Part shown: positions 19,322 to 30,385 of the stretch, piece after piece | How positions within the stretch are numbered: position 1 is the stretch's first letter | Layout of the letters: each line of letters opens with the position of its first letter | Notes under the pieces: model-generated | Databases searched by the model: none | What the model saw: only the letters and a program-made list of their open reading frames with translations | Told to the model about the DNA's origin: nothing | Program-made: the position numbers and the translations under genes | DNA from: Macrococcus brunensis | GTDB taxonomy: Bacteria > Bacillota > Bacilli > Staphylococcales > Staphylococcaceae | Reading direction: 5' to 3' | Assembly: GCF_004359615.1 (NCBI RefSeq) | Contig: NZ_SCWA01000015.1 | Span: 1 to 53,591 of the forward strand | Length of the DNA stretch: 53,591 nt

Positions 19322-19960
19322 ATGGCGCGAAAAGACAAAGAAGTAGTTTACAGCAGCGAGCAAGGTCGTGAACAGTACACTGAAAACGGAGAACGTATAG
19401 TGTATGTAGAACGTCAACCGAAGAAAAAGAAAAATCCTTTTTTAATTGGTTGTTTAGGTCTACTCTTACTAATGATTTTATTAGGTGCGTGTGTTGCTGC
19501 AATGGGTGGCGGTAATGATAATGAAAATTCATCCACTGATACTAAAGAGTCTACATCAACTACAGAGAAATCAGATAGTAAAGAAGCTGAGAAGAAATAT
19601 AAAATTGGTGATGAAGTTACTAAGAAAAATGTGACTTTTAAACCTACAAAAGCATACTATACCGATGAAAGAAACGAGTTTGCAGAAACTAAAGCAGATA
19701 AAGTATTAGTGGTTGAAATGGATATCAAAAATAATGGTAAAGAAGATATACCTGTAGGAACTGATGTTTCTGCTTACGCTGACGGTAAAAAATTAGAGTC
19801 ATATCCTATTAACGATACTCTAATGGATGGTTTATCATCTGGTCGTTCAATTAGTGGTAAACAAGGTTTTGCAGTAGTAGGCAATCCTAAAGAAATTGAG
19901 CTTGAGTTTGAACCATTTTTAAGTGGTGAAAAAGCGATTTATACAGTAAAGCCAGAATAA
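19322..19960 (+). CDS. Membrane-anchored DUF4352-type protein
   Basis: 212 residues. A short charged cytoplasmic N-terminus (about 40 residues, 'RQPKKKKNPF') precedes one membrane segment at about 43-62 ('LIGCLGLLLLMILLGACVAA'). A Ser/Thr/Glu/Lys-rich linker and an Ig-like DUF4352 domain follow: 'YKIGDEVTKKNVTFKPTKAY', 'VLVVEMDIKNNGKEDIPVGT', 'SGRSISGKQGFAVVGNPKEI'. 'GACV' in the membrane segment might suggest a lipobox, but its place after a long basic stretch argues for a plain anchor. Base composition is more AT-rich than its neighbours. ATG at 19322 follows AAAAGAGGAATTTTTTAC. Function unknown. Confidence 0.82.
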   Translation: MARKDKEVVYSSEQGREQYTENGERIVYVERQPKKKKNPFLIGCLGLLLLMILLGACVAAMGGGNDNENSSTDTKESTSTTEKSDSKEAEKKYKIGDEVTKKNVTFKPTKAYYTDERNEFAETKADKVLVVEMDIKNNGKEDIPVGTDVSAYADGKKLESYPINDTLMDGLSSGRSISGKQGFAVVGNPKEIELEFEPFLSGEKAIYTVKPE

Positions 19961-19975
19961 TTTATCGCTATTAAT

Positions 19976-20009
19976 AAAGCCCACAAAGCTATTCAGCTTT
20001 GTGGGCTTT
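19976..20009. terminator. Convergent terminator between the DUF4352 gene and glnA
   Basis: AAAGCCCACAAAGCT / AGCTTTGTGGGCTTT with an ATTC loop. It lies between the stop at 19960 and the glnA stop at 20015. Confidence 0.9.
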
Positions 20010-20014
20010 AATCT

Positions 20015-21352
20015 TTAGTACTGCTTCAGATACTGCTCTTTTTCCCACTCAGATACTTGCATACGATACATATCCCACTCAATAGATTTTGAGTTGATGA
20101 ACTGGCGGTAGATGTGATCGCCAAGCGCTTCTTTCATTGCGCTGTCTTCTTTCATCGCTTTGATTGCTGTATACAGTGTTGATGGTAAGTCTTCAATACC
20201 AACCGCTTCACGCTCTTCGCGGTTCATTTCATAGATGTTCTGGTCAATTGGTGCTGGTGCTTCAAGTTTGTTCTTGATACCATCTAATCCAGCCTGCAGG
20301 ATTGTCGCAAGCGCCATGTATGGGTTCGCTGCTGGGTCTACTGAACGTACTTCTACACGTGTAGAGATGCCGCGTGATGCTGGAATACGTACAAGTGGTG
20401 AACGGTTTTGTCCACTCCATGCGATATATACAGGTGCTTCGTAGCCTGGTACTAAACGTTTGTATGAGTTAACAAGTGGGTTACACACTGCTGTGAATCC
20501 TCTTGCGTGCTTCATCACACCTGCGATGAAGTGACGTGCGTCATCTGATAATTCCATGTCGCCGTTTGGATCATAGAATGCATTTTCTTTCGGTCCTTTG
20601 AAGAGTGACACGTTGAAGTGCATACCTGACCCGCTTAAACCGAATACTGGTTTAGGCATGAATGTTGCATGAAGGTTATGTTTACGAGCGATTGTTTTGA
20701 CTACTAATTTGAATGTCTGGATGTTATCACATGCTGTGACTGCATCTGCATATTTGAAGTCGATTTCGTGCTGACCTGGTGCTACTTCGTGGTGAGATGC
20801 TTCGATGTCAAAGCCCATGTCTTCTAATTCAAGTACGATATCACGACGGCAGTTTTCACCAAGGTCTGTTGGTGCTAAGTCGAAGTATCCGCCGTTGTCA
20901 TTCAGTTCTGTAGTCGGTTCGCCTTTTTCATCTAATTTGAATAAGAAGAACTCTGGTTCTGGCCCTAAGTTGAAGTCTGTGAAGCCCATTTCTTCCATTT
21001 CTTTTAAGACGCGTTTTAAGTTCGCACGCGGATCTCCTGAGAATGGTGTACCGTCTGGTTTATGGATGTCACAGATTAAACGTGCGACTTTCCCTTTGTC
21101 TGATGTCCATGGGAAGATCACCCATGTATCAAGGTCTGGATAAAGTTTCATGTCTGATTCTTCAATACGTACGAAACCTTCGATAGATGAACCATCGAAC
21201 ATCATTTCGTTATCAAGTGCTTTTTCAAGCTGGCTGACTGGAATCTCAACGTTCTTGATTGTTCCCAGAATGTCTGTAAACTGCAGACGTAAGAAACGTA
21301 CATTCTCTTCATTTGCAAAACGGATGATATCTTCTCTCGTAAACTTAGCCAT
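20015..21352 (-). CDS. glnA: Glutamine synthetase, type I
   Basis: 445 residues, GSI-alpha length. ATP-dependent synthesis of glutamine from glutamate and ammonia. Motifs: '[20 protein letters not shown]', '[22 protein letters not shown]', 'GPEPEFFLF', '[16 protein letters not shown]', '[21 protein letters not shown]', '[34 protein letters not shown]'. The adenylylation loop Tyr region of the beta type is not apparent, as expected for Firmicutes. The C-terminal '[17 protein letters not shown]' resembles the tail that contacts GlnR in Bacillus. ATG at 21352 follows TATTGGAGGCTATT. Operon glnR-glnA. Confidence 0.98.
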   Translation of the reverse strand: MAKFTREDIIRFANEENVRFLRLQFTDILGTIKNVEIPVSQLEKALDNEMMFDGSSIEGFVRIEESDMKLYPDLDTWVIFPWTSDKGKVARLICDIHKPDGTPFSGDPRANLKRVLKEMEEMGFTDFNLGPEPEFFLFKLDEKGEPTTELNDNGGYFDLAPTDLGENCRRDIVLELEDMGFDIEASHHEVAPGQHEIDFKYADAVTACDNIQTFKLVVKTIARKHNLHATFMPKPVFGLSGSGMHFNVSLFKGPKENAFYDPNGDMELSDDARHFIAGVMKHARGFTAVCNPLVNSYKRLVPGYEAPVYIAWSGQNRSPLVRIPASRGISTRVEVRSVDPAANPYMALATILQAGLDGIKNKLEAPAPIDQNIYEMNREEREAVGIEDLPSTLYTAIKAMKEDSAMKEALGDHIYRQFINSKSIEWDMYRMQVSEWEKEQYLKQY

Positions 21353-21369
21353 AATAGCCTCCAATATTT

Positions 21370-21726
21370 TTATTGATAAAATCTAGATAAATCCCCGCGG
21401 TTCAGTGGAATTCTGCCGGTTGGTTTAAAGATGTCATCATAAAGATTTTCTCTTAATTTCTGTTCGTCCTTCGACAGATTCTCGTTCTTCTCAAGCATAA
21501 TCTGCTTGATGCCTTTAATGTTAAATCCTTTTTCGAGCAGCAGTTTGATCTCCAGCAGTTTATCTAAATCATTCATTGAGAATAGTCGCTGGTTACCTTC
21601 TGTCCGCTGTGGTGTCACAAGGTCATGCGTCTCATAGTAACGAATCTGGCGAGCAGTAAGCTCTGTCAGTTTCATCACAACGCTGATAGGAAATACGGGT
21701 AATTGTCTTCTTAATCTATCTGACAC
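21370..21726 (-). CDS. glnR: MerR-family glutamine synthetase repressor GlnR
   Basis: 118 residues. N-terminal winged helix '[39 protein letters not shown]' followed by '[25 protein letters not shown]'. The C-terminal end '[15 protein letters not shown]' matches the autoinhibitory tail of Bacillus GlnR, which is relieved by feedback-inhibited glutamine synthetase. The linker before the tail is shorter than the 135-residue B. subtilis protein. The start is GTG at 21726 after AAGGAGGAGATACT. It lies 17 bases before glnA and should repress its own operon. Confidence 0.96.
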   Translation of the reverse strand: MSDRLRRQLPVFPISVVMKLTELTARQIRYYETHDLVTPQRTEGNQRLFSMNDLDKLLEIKLLLEKGFNIKGIKQIMLEKNENLSKDEQKLRENLYDDIFKPTGRIPLNRGDLSRFYQ

Positions 21727-21745
21727 AGTATCTCCTCCTTGCTTG

Positions 21746-21758
21746 GTTATAATCTAAC
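21746..21758. promoter_or_regulatory. Dyad upstream of glnR, possible GlnR operator
   Basis: GTTAGATTATAAC on the minus strand is a near-symmetric dyad lying over a TATAAC -10 element. A TTGAAA -35 is 15 bases upstream, which is short. It shares TGTTA with the GlnR box (TGTNAN7TNACA), but the spacing between half-sites is wrong, so the call is tentative. Confidence 0.3.
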
Positions 21759-21778
21759 ATACTTTTTTTCAAAAAACA

Positions 21779-21807
21779 AATCCATGTCAGCTTTCCTGAC
21801 ATGGATT
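21779..21807 (-). terminator. Terminator of the hflX/PLP-lyase transcript
   Basis: AATCCATGTCAG / CTGACATGGATT with a CTTTC loop and a T-run on the minus strand. It separates the PLP-enzyme gene from glnR. Confidence 0.85.
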
Positions 21808-21820
21808 CTAAAGATTGTCA

Positions 21821-23056
21821 TCAGATCGACAAAATTCCTTTGTTCTGCATGGTTTTCACTGCGCTGATAATAGCCAGTTTGACATGTTCATATGTCAGAC
21901 CGCCTTGGACATATGCTTCATATGGAGCACGTAAAGGACCATCTGCTGTCAGTTCGATAGATGCACCTTGTATAAAGGTGCCCGCTGCCATAATCACATC
22001 GTCTTCGTAACCTGGCATATAAGCAGGCATCGGTGCAAATTTAGAATTGATAGGGCTCGCACTCTGAATCGCCTGACAGAATGTAATCATTTTCTCAGGA
22101 TCATTAAATGTTACAGACTGAATTAAATCTGTGCGCTGGTCATCAAACCTTGGACTCGTCGTCATGCCCAGTTCTTCTAACAACGCCGCTGTAAACACGG
22201 CACCTTTTAAGCTCTGGCTGACGACGTGCGGTGCCAGGAAAAAGCCCTGATACATCTCATGTAAACTATAAAGAGATGCACCCGCTTCTTTGCCGATACC
22301 TGGAGCTGTCAGTCGGTAACCAATGCGTTCGATCAGCTCACGCCGACCTGCTATATAGCCCCCAATCTTACAGATACCGCCGCCCGGGTTCTTGATCAGA
22401 GAACCTGCAATCAGGTCTGCCCCCACTTCTGTCGGTTCACGTTCTTCCACAAATTCACCGTAACAGTTATCAACGAAAATGATTTTATCCGGATGTTTTT
22501 CTTTAATCGCCTGGATAGCTGTTTCAAGCTGACTGATGGTCAAAGAAGGTCGCGATGCGTATCCTTTTGAACGCTGGATAGCGATGACTTTCGTCTGTTC
22601 TGTAATAGCGTCCAGTACCGTCGTGATATCAATCGTCCCGTTTTTCAGTTCAATCGCACGGTAACGAACGCCATTCTCTATTAATGAGCCGATACCACTG
22701 CCGTTCACACCGATCACTTCAAGCAGCGTATCATAAGGTTCACCTGTAATGTAAAGAAGTTCGTCTCCATGCTTTAAATGACTGAACAAAGCGAGCGTAA
22801 TCGCATGCGTACCTGAAATCACCTGCGGACGGACGATTGCATCTTCTGTCTTGAAGACTTTGGCATAAAGGGCTTCAAGCTGGTCACGTCCGGTATCATC
22901 ATAGCCATAGCCGAAAGTACCAATCAGATCACTTTCAGCTATCTGCTGTTCCTGAAACGCTGTCAGTACTTTTTCCTGATTACTCAGTGCGCGTGCTTCT
23001 ATCGCTTCATGGATTGGTCTTATTTTCTTTTCTATTTCATTGATTAATTCATTCAT
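21821..23056 (-). CDS. PLP-dependent lyase of the YnbB/methionine-gamma-lyase family
   Basis: 411 residues, fold-type I. Motifs: 'FGYGYDDTGRDQLEALYAKVF', 'ISGTHAITLALFSHLKHGDELLYITGEPYDTL', 'IFVDNCYGEFVEE' (PLP ring Asp), and 'GADLIAGSLIKNPGGGICKIGGYIAG' with the Schiff-base Lys in 'SLIKNPGG'. The family is often labelled 'aluminium resistance protein' or methionine gamma-lyase; C-S lyase activity is the usual expectation, but the substrate is not fixed. It overlaps hflX by 8 bases. The hflX-YnbB-glnR-glnA order is conserved in staphylococci and bacilli. Confidence 0.92.
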   Translation of the reverse strand: MNELINEIEKKIRPIHEAIEARALSNQEKVLTAFQEQQIAESDLIGTFGYGYDDTGRDQLEALYAKVFKTEDAIVRPQVISGTHAITLALFSHLKHGDELLYITGEPYDTLLEVIGVNGSGIGSLIENGVRYRAIELKNGTIDITTVLDAITEQTKVIAIQRSKGYASRPSLTISQLETAIQAIKEKHPDKIIFVDNCYGEFVEEREPTEVGADLIAGSLIKNPGGGICKIGGYIAGRRELIERIGYRLTAPGIGKEAGASLYSLHEMYQGFFLAPHVVSQSLKGAVFTAALLEELGMTTSPRFDDQRTDLIQSVTFNDPEKMITFCQAIQSASPINSKFAPMPAYMPGYEDDVIMAAGTFIQGASIELTADGPLRAPYEAYVQGGLTYEHVKLAIISAVKTMQNKGILSI

Positions 23057-24332
23057 TGCTTTCTCTCTTTTCTGTTATTCTGCCGACAATACTACTGTTA
23101 TCTCGTGCATAACCTTTTACTGCGTATCGTTCTGTTTCCTCATCAAACTCCACCGTCTCAATCAGCGTCTCTTGTTTCAGCTGACTGATGATTTTACCGC
23201 TGTCAGCTGGCAGGCTGGTTTCATAAGGATTCAACTGGGTGCGGATGAAGTCGCTCAGTGCTTCTTTGACGACCGCAACGTCACTCTCACTGCGTGACGA
23301 CACATAGCGGGTATCAAAGGTATCCTCTAAATGGGCATCACTGACCAGATCTCGTTTATTCAATAAGGTCAGGACAGGAATATCACTCATCTCAAGTGAT
23401 TTAAGGAGTGTATGCACAGTCTCTATATGACCTTTATAGTTTGGATGACTGCGGTCTACTACATGTATCAGGACATCAGCATACTTCGCTTCTTCCAGTG
23501 TGGAACTGAAAGCTTCTACTAGATGAGTCGGTAAGTGCTGAATAAATCCAACTGTATCTGATAATAGGACTTGAAAGCCGTCATTGATAGACAGCATCTT
23601 AGACTTCGGATCAAGCGTGGCGAACAGCAGATTTTCTTCAAACGTCTTACTGTCTGTCAGTTGATTGAACCATGAAGATTTACCTGCATTCGTATAGCCG
23701 ACTAAAGCCACTTGAAAGACTTCATTTTTTCGGCGGTTCTCACGGTATCTTGCCCGGTGTTTTTTTATTTCTTCTAACTGGATTTTGATATCATGGATTC
23801 TGGACCTGATGTGACGGCGATTGGTCTCGAGTTTTGTTTCCCCCGGCCCTCTCGTACCGATCCCCCCACCTAGACGCGACAGGCTCACACCGTGTCCTGA
23901 CAGACGTGGCAGCAGATACTCATTCTGAGCAAGCTCCACCTGCAGCTGACCTTCTCGTGAACGCGCACGTTGAGCAAAGATATCCAGAATCAGCTGCGTC
24001 CGGTCAATCACTTTCACATCAAATATTTCTGCCAGGTGTTTAGACTGGCTTGTTGTCAGTTCATCATTGACAATCACAACATCAAAATCAATATCCTCAC
24101 GTTCACTGAGCTCGACAATTTCTTCTATACGTCCTTTACCTAAATAAGTGGCACTATCTGAGCGCTCTCTGTTTTGTGTATAGTGTACTTCTACATCAAG
24201 GCCAGCTGTCTCGCATAAAGACGTTATTTCGCTCAATGATTCACTGAACTCAAAATCATCCTGTGACTTCAGCTGAACAGCAAGTATGATGGCACGTTCA
24301 CGCTGTTTTTTCGTTTCATTCATTTTTGTCAA
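23049..24332 (-). CDS. hflX: Ribosome-associated GTPase HflX
   Basis: About 427 residues. N-terminal nucleotide-binding domain 'AIILAVQLKSQDDFEFSESL' and 'ATYLGKGRIEEIVEL', a helical linker 'SRLGGGIGTRGPGETKLETNRR' (the HflX signature), then a GTPase domain with G1 'ALVGYTNAGKSSWFNQL', G3 'DTVGFIQHLP' and G4 'LLNKRDLV'. HflX splits stalled ribosomes under stress. Ribosome site GAGGTGTGAAT favours a TTG start at 24332; ATG at 24323 is an alternative. It follows miaA by 2 bases, so hfq, which separates them in many Firmicutes, is absent here. Confidence 0.95.
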   Translation of the reverse strand: MTKMNETKKQRERAIILAVQLKSQDDFEFSESLSEITSLCETAGLDVEVHYTQNRERSDSATYLGKGRIEEIVELSEREDIDFDVVIVNDELTTSQSKHLAEIFDVKVIDRTQLILDIFAQRARSREGQLQVELAQNEYLLPRLSGHGVSLSRLGGGIGTRGPGETKLETNRRHIRSRIHDIKIQLEEIKKHRARYRENRRKNEVFQVALVGYTNAGKSSWFNQLTDSKTFEENLLFATLDPKSKMLSINDGFQVLLSDTVGFIQHLPTHLVEAFSSTLEEAKYADVLIHVVDRSHPNYKGHIETVHTLLKSLEMSDIPVLTLLNKRDLVSDAHLEDTFDTRYVSSRSESDVAVVKEALSDFIRTQLNPYETSLPADSGKIISQLKQETLIETVEFDEETERYAVKGYARDNSSIVGRITEKRESNE

Positions 24333-24334
24333 AT

Positions 24335-25261
24335 TCACACCTCTTTTTCTGTCATTCTTCTGACAACATCATTCACAATCTCTTCTGTTGTCTGGTGTTC
24401 TGTATCATACCACGTCAAGCTCAGCTGGTTTCTAAACCAGGTCAGCTGACGTTTGGCAAAACGACGGGAATTCTGCTTAAGTTGAGACAGAGCCTCGTCC
24501 AGCGTTAAATGACCATTTAAATAGCTGATAATTTCTTTGTAGCCAATTGCTGTCATACTGCGTGCATCTTCATAGCCTGCTTCCTTTAACCGTTCCACTT
24601 CTTCTATCAGCCCTGCATCCACCATCATGTCCACACGCTGATTGATACGGTCATATAAATGACTCCGTTCCATATTTAGACCGACTAATGTCACATCATA
24701 TCGCTCTGACAGCTCAGCACTTTTTGATTGCTGGGTGATGGACTGACCGTGTACATGATAATAGACCAGCGCACGAAGAACGCGCTGCTGATTGTTCGGA
24801 TGTATGTCAGCAGCGGCAAGAGGATCGGTTTGTTCCAGTAAAGTATAGCGCTCCTCTGGAGACAGTTGTTCAAACTGTTCCTCGTATTTTTTCGTTTCAG
24901 CTGGATTCTCATCTGAAAAACCGTACTCGTAGATTACTGACTGAATATAAAGCCCCGTACCACCGACAATCATCGGGATATGACCACGCGCGTGGATATC
25001 TCTGATCAGATCTTCAGCCATATTTTTAAAGGCGGCAGCAGAATAACTTTCATCGGGACTTAAAATATCAATTAAATGATGAGGCACACCTTCTGTTTCT
25101 TCTGGTGTGATTTTTGCTGAACCGACATCCATGCCCCGGTAGACCTGGATGGCATCGCCACTGATAATCTCTCCGCTGATGCGTTTAGCCACTTCAATAC
25201 TGAACGCTGTTTTGCCGACAGCAGTCGGTCCGACGATAATGACTAACGGTATCTTAGTCAT
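24335..25261 (-). CDS. miaA: tRNA dimethylallyltransferase
   Basis: 308 residues. It transfers dimethylallyl to A37 of tRNAs reading U-initial codons; MiaB, also in this window, later methylthiolates it. The P-loop is 'LVIIVGPTAVGKTAFSIEVA', followed by 'GEIISGDAIQVYRGMDVGSAKI', 'GVPHHLIDI', 'IPMIVGGTGLYIQSVI' and 'AIGYKEIISYLNG', with the C-terminal 'SRRFAKRQLTWFRNQ'. ATG at 25261 overlaps the upstream hydrolase gene by 8 bases; a longer in-frame start five codons earlier is less likely. Confidence 0.97.
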   Translation of the reverse strand: MTKIPLVIIVGPTAVGKTAFSIEVAKRISGEIISGDAIQVYRGMDVGSAKITPEETEGVPHHLIDILSPDESYSAAAFKNMAEDLIRDIHARGHIPMIVGGTGLYIQSVIYEYGFSDENPAETKKYEEQFEQLSPEERYTLLEQTDPLAAADIHPNNQQRVLRALVYYHVHGQSITQQSKSAELSERYDVTLVGLNMERSHLYDRINQRVDMMVDAGLIEEVERLKEAGYEDARSMTAIGYKEIISYLNGHLTLDEALSQLKQNSRRFAKRQLTWFRNQLSLTWYDTEHQTTEEIVNDVVRRMTEKEV

Positions 25262-26153
25262 GGTGCACCTGCTCAAGCCATAGCGCTATACGGTCCATGA
25301 CCTCCGTCTGATTGGATTCAAACAGTACTTCGTGACGCGAATAGCTATAGAGCTGTACAGTCACATGTTTGATACCCGCACCTTTATAGAGATGACCTAA
25401 TTGATCAATGCCTTTACCGAAGTTAGAAAAAGCATCTTCTTTTCCTGACACTAGGAGAATCGGCATTCTTTTATTCATTTTCTTCAGCAGACGTTTTTGC
25501 TGCGTCTGTTTCATGGATTTTAATATTTCTTTATAAGCATTCAAAGACATATTGAAACCAGTAAGTGGATCATCAACAAACTGCTGCACTTTTTCTGGAT
25601 CTGCACTTAGCCAGTCTGCCTGAGTCGTCAGTGGTCTGAACTTCCTGTTAAACTGCTGCAGCGTCACTTTGTTCGCTAAATCACCTTTATGATTTTCACC
25701 TTTGACTGCAATCATACCTCTCAGTATATTGAGAGCTGCCTCCATCTTGGCATCAAAGAAACTTGTACCGCTTAAAATCAGCGCCGAGAAATGGTCAGGA
25801 TACATCGTGACGTAACGTCTTGCTACTAATGAACCCATAGAGTGACCCATCAGAATGGCCGGTCTGTCTGGTACTCTAAATGTCTCAAGGATTTCTTCAC
25901 TGTGCCGCACTAACTGCTGCATGCTGTCAAAATGTCCTCTTGCATCATCTTGTACAAGCCCGCCGTGACCAGCATGATTATGCATAATGACTTTATAACC
26001 GAGTGCCTTAAAATACTGACCTAAATCCTGATAACGGTCCATATGCTCCGCCATACCATGCAAAAATTGCAGTGTGCCAACTGGATGCTTGGGTGTGAAA
26101 GTCATGACTTCTGTCTGATGATTATCTGCTAATGTAACTGTAAACTTCTCCAT
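25254..26153 (-). CDS. Alpha/beta hydrolase, monoacylglycerol-lipase/lysophospholipase type
   Basis: 299 residues. The nucleophile elbow is 'ILMGHSMGSLVARR' (GxSxG). The oxyanion-hole segment 'LQFLHGMAEHMDRYQDLGQY' has the HGxxEHxxRY pattern of serine aminopeptidase S33/monoglyceride lipases. The acid and His are likely in 'LLVSGKEDAFSNFGKG' and 'YSYSRHEVLFESNQ'. ATG at 26153 follows AAGGAGTGAAATCG. It is placed between glpD and miaA, as in staphylococci. Release of glycerol from monoglycerides would fit the neighbouring glp genes, but that link is inference. Confidence 0.92.
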   Translation of the reverse strand: MEKFTVTLADNHQTEVMTFTPKHPVGTLQFLHGMAEHMDRYQDLGQYFKALGYKVIMHNHAGHGGLVQDDARGHFDSMQQLVRHSEEILETFRVPDRPAILMGHSMGSLVARRYVTMYPDHFSALILSGTSFFDAKMEAALNILRGMIAVKGENHKGDLANKVTLQQFNRKFRPLTTQADWLSADPEKVQQFVDDPLTGFNMSLNAYKEILKSMKQTQQKRLLKKMNKRMPILLVSGKEDAFSNFGKGIDQLGHLYKGAGIKHVTVQLYSYSRHEVLFESNQTEVMDRIALWLEQVHHD

Positions 26154-26209
26154 CGATTTCACTCCTTGGCACTATTATACTATTAATTTGATGATTAATC
26201 GCATAAAAA

Positions 26210-26227
26210 AAGAGGCCGCAGCCTCTT
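26210..26227 (-). terminator. Terminator of glpD
   Basis: AAGAGGC / GCCTCTT around a CGCA loop with a T-run on the minus strand (26205-26210). It lies just past the glpD stop at 26232. Confidence 0.8.
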
Positions 26228-26231
26228 CTCA

Positions 26232-27902
26232 TTATTCTTTTGATACTTGAACAGATGGATGTGTCGCTTCTTCAATTAATTGCTCTAATTCCGCAGTATA
26301 GTCTTTCACTTTCTGTTCATTATAGTGAAGCAGTTCTGTCATCGCTTCAATCCCTGCCTCTTTATATTGATTCACATAATGAATATCAAAATAAAGTGCC
26401 CCTGTACGTCGCACAAAGAAGTCTGAAGGTTTTTGCACCATTTCATTTTGAATGCTATAGACGAGCTGGCTATAAACTTTCAGTGGCAGTCCTTTTGTAT
26501 CGCTGCGCTGTGCTTGAGCGATATTCAGAATGAGCGGTGTATTCGAGCCGTAACGGTCAATGAGACCAGCGACTTCTTCGCGACTTAACCCTACTTCCGG
26601 CATCGACTGCAGCAGTTCTTTTTTGTAAAGGTCGAATCCTTTAGAACCGCCTACACTACCCCCAGATATGGTCGTATTTTTTGTACGGCATTCAGCAAAT
26701 GTCAGACCAAACTCTTCTTTTAATCGAAGCGCAACGCGGTCAACAATCTCTTCAGCCATGTGGCGGTAACCCGTTAACTTACCACCTGCAATCGTTAAGA
26801 GTCCTGACTTACCTTCCCATATTTCGTCTTTCCGAGAAATTTCAGAAGGGTCTTTACCTTCTTCCAGAATAAGCGGACGAATACCAGCCCAAGTTGATTC
26901 AATATCTCTATCTGTCACTTTAACCGTCGGGAACATGTAGTTGATAGCATCTACGACGTAATCTCTATCTTCCTGTGTGACTTTTGGATGTGCTTTATCA
27001 CGATTGTAGAACGTATCAGTCGTTCCGACATACGTCTTGCCGTCACGCGGAATCGCAAAAATCATCCGTTTATCTTTCTCAGTATCAAAGTAAACGGCTT
27101 GTCTTAACGGAAATACGCTCTGGTCAAACACTAAGTGAACCCCTTTAGTCAAGCGCAGCTGTTTGTTATTTTTACTGTAATCTTCTTCCCGTACGGCATC
27201 TACCCAAGGTCCTGATGCATTGACGACTTTCTTACCAAGAATTTCGAACTGTTCATTTGTCAGTAAGTCTTCAGCATTGATACCGATGACTTTTTTATTC
27301 TTGTCATAAACAAAACCTGTCGATTTCGTATAGTTGATAACTTCAGCGCCCATTTCAACAGCACGTTTCATCACTTCAATCGTCATACGGGCATCATCTG
27401 TACGATATTCTACGTAATATCCGCCACCTTTAAGTCCATCTCTTTTGACAAGCGGTTCACGTTCAATCGTCTGCTCACGACTCAGCATTTTTCTTGTTTC
27501 TTCTTTTTTGACATCTGCCAGGAAATCATAAACTTTTAAAGCAATTGAAGTTGTAGCTGGTCCAAATGTACCGCCTTTATGCATCGGTAAAAGCATAAAT
27601 TCAGGTGTTGTTACATGAGGACCATTTTCATAGACAATCGCACGTTCCTGTCCTGTTTCAGCTACGACACCAATCTGCAGCTGTTTCAGGTAACGCAGTC
27701 CACCATGGACCAGCTTAGTCGAACGCGAACTTGTTCCAGCCGCAAAGTCCTGCATCTCAACGAGTGCGACTTTCATGCCACGCTGCGTCGCATCAAGCGC
27801 AATTCCAGCACCGGTAATCCCACCACCAATCACTACTAAATCATATTCATTATGTTTTAGATTATGGACGATCTGTTTACGATAAAGATTAGAAAAAGTC
27901 AT
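26232..27902 (-). CDS. glpD: Aerobic glycerol-3-phosphate dehydrogenase
   Basis: 556 residues, the family length. An FAD enzyme on the inner membrane face that oxidises glycerol-3-phosphate to DHAP and feeds quinone. The FAD motif is '[30 protein letters not shown]', followed by '[19 protein letters not shown]', '[21 protein letters not shown]', '[11 protein letters not shown]' and '[19 protein letters not shown]'. ATG at 27902 follows ACAGGAGGAAACAAA. It is separated from glpK by a leader with its own promoter and an attenuator that GlpP likely controls. Confidence 0.98.
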   Translation of the reverse strand: MTFSNLYRKQIVHNLKHNEYDLVVIGGGITGAGIALDATQRGMKVALVEMQDFAAGTSSRSTKLVHGGLRYLKQLQIGVVAETGQERAIVYENGPHVTTPEFMLLPMHKGGTFGPATTSIALKVYDFLADVKKEETRKMLSREQTIEREPLVKRDGLKGGGYYVEYRTDDARMTIEVMKRAVEMGAEVINYTKSTGFVYDKNKKVIGINAEDLLTNEQFEILGKKVVNASGPWVDAVREEDYSKNNKQLRLTKGVHLVFDQSVFPLRQAVYFDTEKDKRMIFAIPRDGKTYVGTTDTFYNRDKAHPKVTQEDRDYVVDAINYMFPTVKVTDRDIESTWAGIRPLILEEGKDPSEISRKDEIWEGKSGLLTIAGGKLTGYRHMAEEIVDRVALRLKEEFGLTFAECRTKNTTISGGSVGGSKGFDLYKKELLQSMPEVGLSREEVAGLIDRYGSNTPLILNIAQAQRSDTKGLPLKVYSQLVYSIQNEMVQKPSDFFVRRTGALYFDIHYVNQYKEAGIEAMTELLHYNEQKVKDYTAELEQLIEEATHPSVQVSKE

Positions 27903-27919
27903 TTTGTTTCCTCCTGTTT

Positions 27920-27987
27920 AAAAAAATAGAGACTTCGCCTACATTCCTGTATTCAAAGTCTCGTATCTCTTGTAATTATTAACTTGT
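27920..27987 (-). ncRNA. glpD leader with GlpP-type antitermination site and attenuator
   Basis: On the minus strand the leader begins with ACAAGTTAATAA (27987-27976), then GAGACTT (27962-27956). GAGACTT pairs with AAGTCTC (27935-27929) to form a terminator hairpin followed by a T-run. The 12-base block and GAGACTT recur in the glpF leader. In B. subtilis GlpP with glycerol-3-phosphate antiterminates the glpD leader; the same control is inferred here. Confidence 0.75.
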
Positions 27988-27991
27988 ATTC

Positions 27992-28000
27992 AGTATACCA
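27992..28000 (-). promoter_or_regulatory. Extended -10 promoter of glpD
   Basis: TGGTATACT on the minus strand is an extended -10 (TGnTATACT). No good -35 is seen. Transcription would start a few bases later, at the conserved leader block. Confidence 0.5.
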
Positions 28001-28020
28001 CTCTTTAGACAGTTAAACCC

Positions 28021-29541
<1,521 letters not shown>

Positions 29542-30360
29542 TTAAAATAATTTAGATTCCTGGCCGCGTAAAATAGTCTTGTTCATGATGAAGCCAAGTA
29601 CAATAGTCAGTATCGTCACAAGTATTGAAATCCAGCCAATCATTTCAATCTCACCTTTAAATAGAAGATGATAGAGTGTCGCACCCAGCATCCCACCTGC
29701 AATCGGCCCAATGACGGGTACGATAGCATAAGCCCAGTTAGACGGTCCTTTGCCCGGAATCGGTAAAATGGCATGAGCAAGACGAGGTCCAAGGTCACGA
29801 GCAGGATTAATGGCATAGCCTGTTGTACCACCGAGACTGAGACCAATCGCCACGATTAACGCACCAACTATTAAAGGGTTTAAGCCGTCCGTAAACTTAT
29901 TCGCGCCTATAAAGAGAAGACCCATCATCAGAATCATCGTTCCGATAATCTCTGATATTAAGTTTGCGACGTAGTTTGGATAGGCAGGACCTGTACTGAA
30001 GACGCCAAGCTTCGTTCCTGGATCTTCCTCTGCCTTAAAGTGTGGCATGAAATGCAGCCAGACAAGAAGAGCACCAAGCATCGCACCGAGCATCTGCGCG
30101 AGAATATACATCGGCACTTTATCCCAGTCAAAAGCACCATCGACAGCTAGACCAATTGTCACAGCTGGATTTAAATGCGCACCTGTAATACTACCTACTG
30201 CATAGACCCCCATCACGACTGCCAGCCCCCAGCCAAGTGCGATGACAATCCAGCCGCCATCTTTAGCATAAGACCCTTTTAAATTAACGTTCGCACAGAC
30301 CCCTGCACCGAACAGAATGAGTATCGCTGTACCAACCAGTTCAGCTAAAAATTCAGTCAT
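29542..30360 (-). CDS. glpF: Glycerol uptake facilitator (aquaglyceroporin)
   Basis: 272 residues, six membrane helices. The two pore half-helices carry NPA boxes: 'GSITGAHLNPAVTIGLAVDG' and 'GYAINPARDLGPRLAHAI'. The Asp after the second Arg in 'ARDLGPR' marks glycerol rather than water channels. ATG at 30360 follows GAAGGGAGTGGAAACA; an in-frame extension of nine codons lacks a ribosome site. First gene of glpF-glpK, behind a GlpP-type leader. Confidence 0.97.
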   Translation of the reverse strand: MTEFLAELVGTAILILFGAGVCANVNLKGSYAKDGGWIVIALGWGLAVVMGVYAVGSITGAHLNPAVTIGLAVDGAFDWDKVPMYILAQMLGAMLGALLVWLHFMPHFKAEEDPGTKLGVFSTGPAYPNYVANLISEIIGTMILMMGLLFIGANKFTDGLNPLIVGALIVAIGLSLGGTTGYAINPARDLGPRLAHAILPIPGKGPSNWAYAIVPVIGPIAGGMLGATLYHLLFKGEIEMIGWISILVTILTIVLGFIMNKTILRGQESKLF

Positions 30361-30385
30361 TGTTTCCACTCCCTTCGTTATAGTC

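Noticed and set aside
19322-19960. Lipoprotein call for the DUF4352 protein because of 'GAC' in the hydrophobic segment
   Set aside because: The segment follows about 40 charged residues and the Cys lies within the membrane run, so a transmembrane anchor is more likely.
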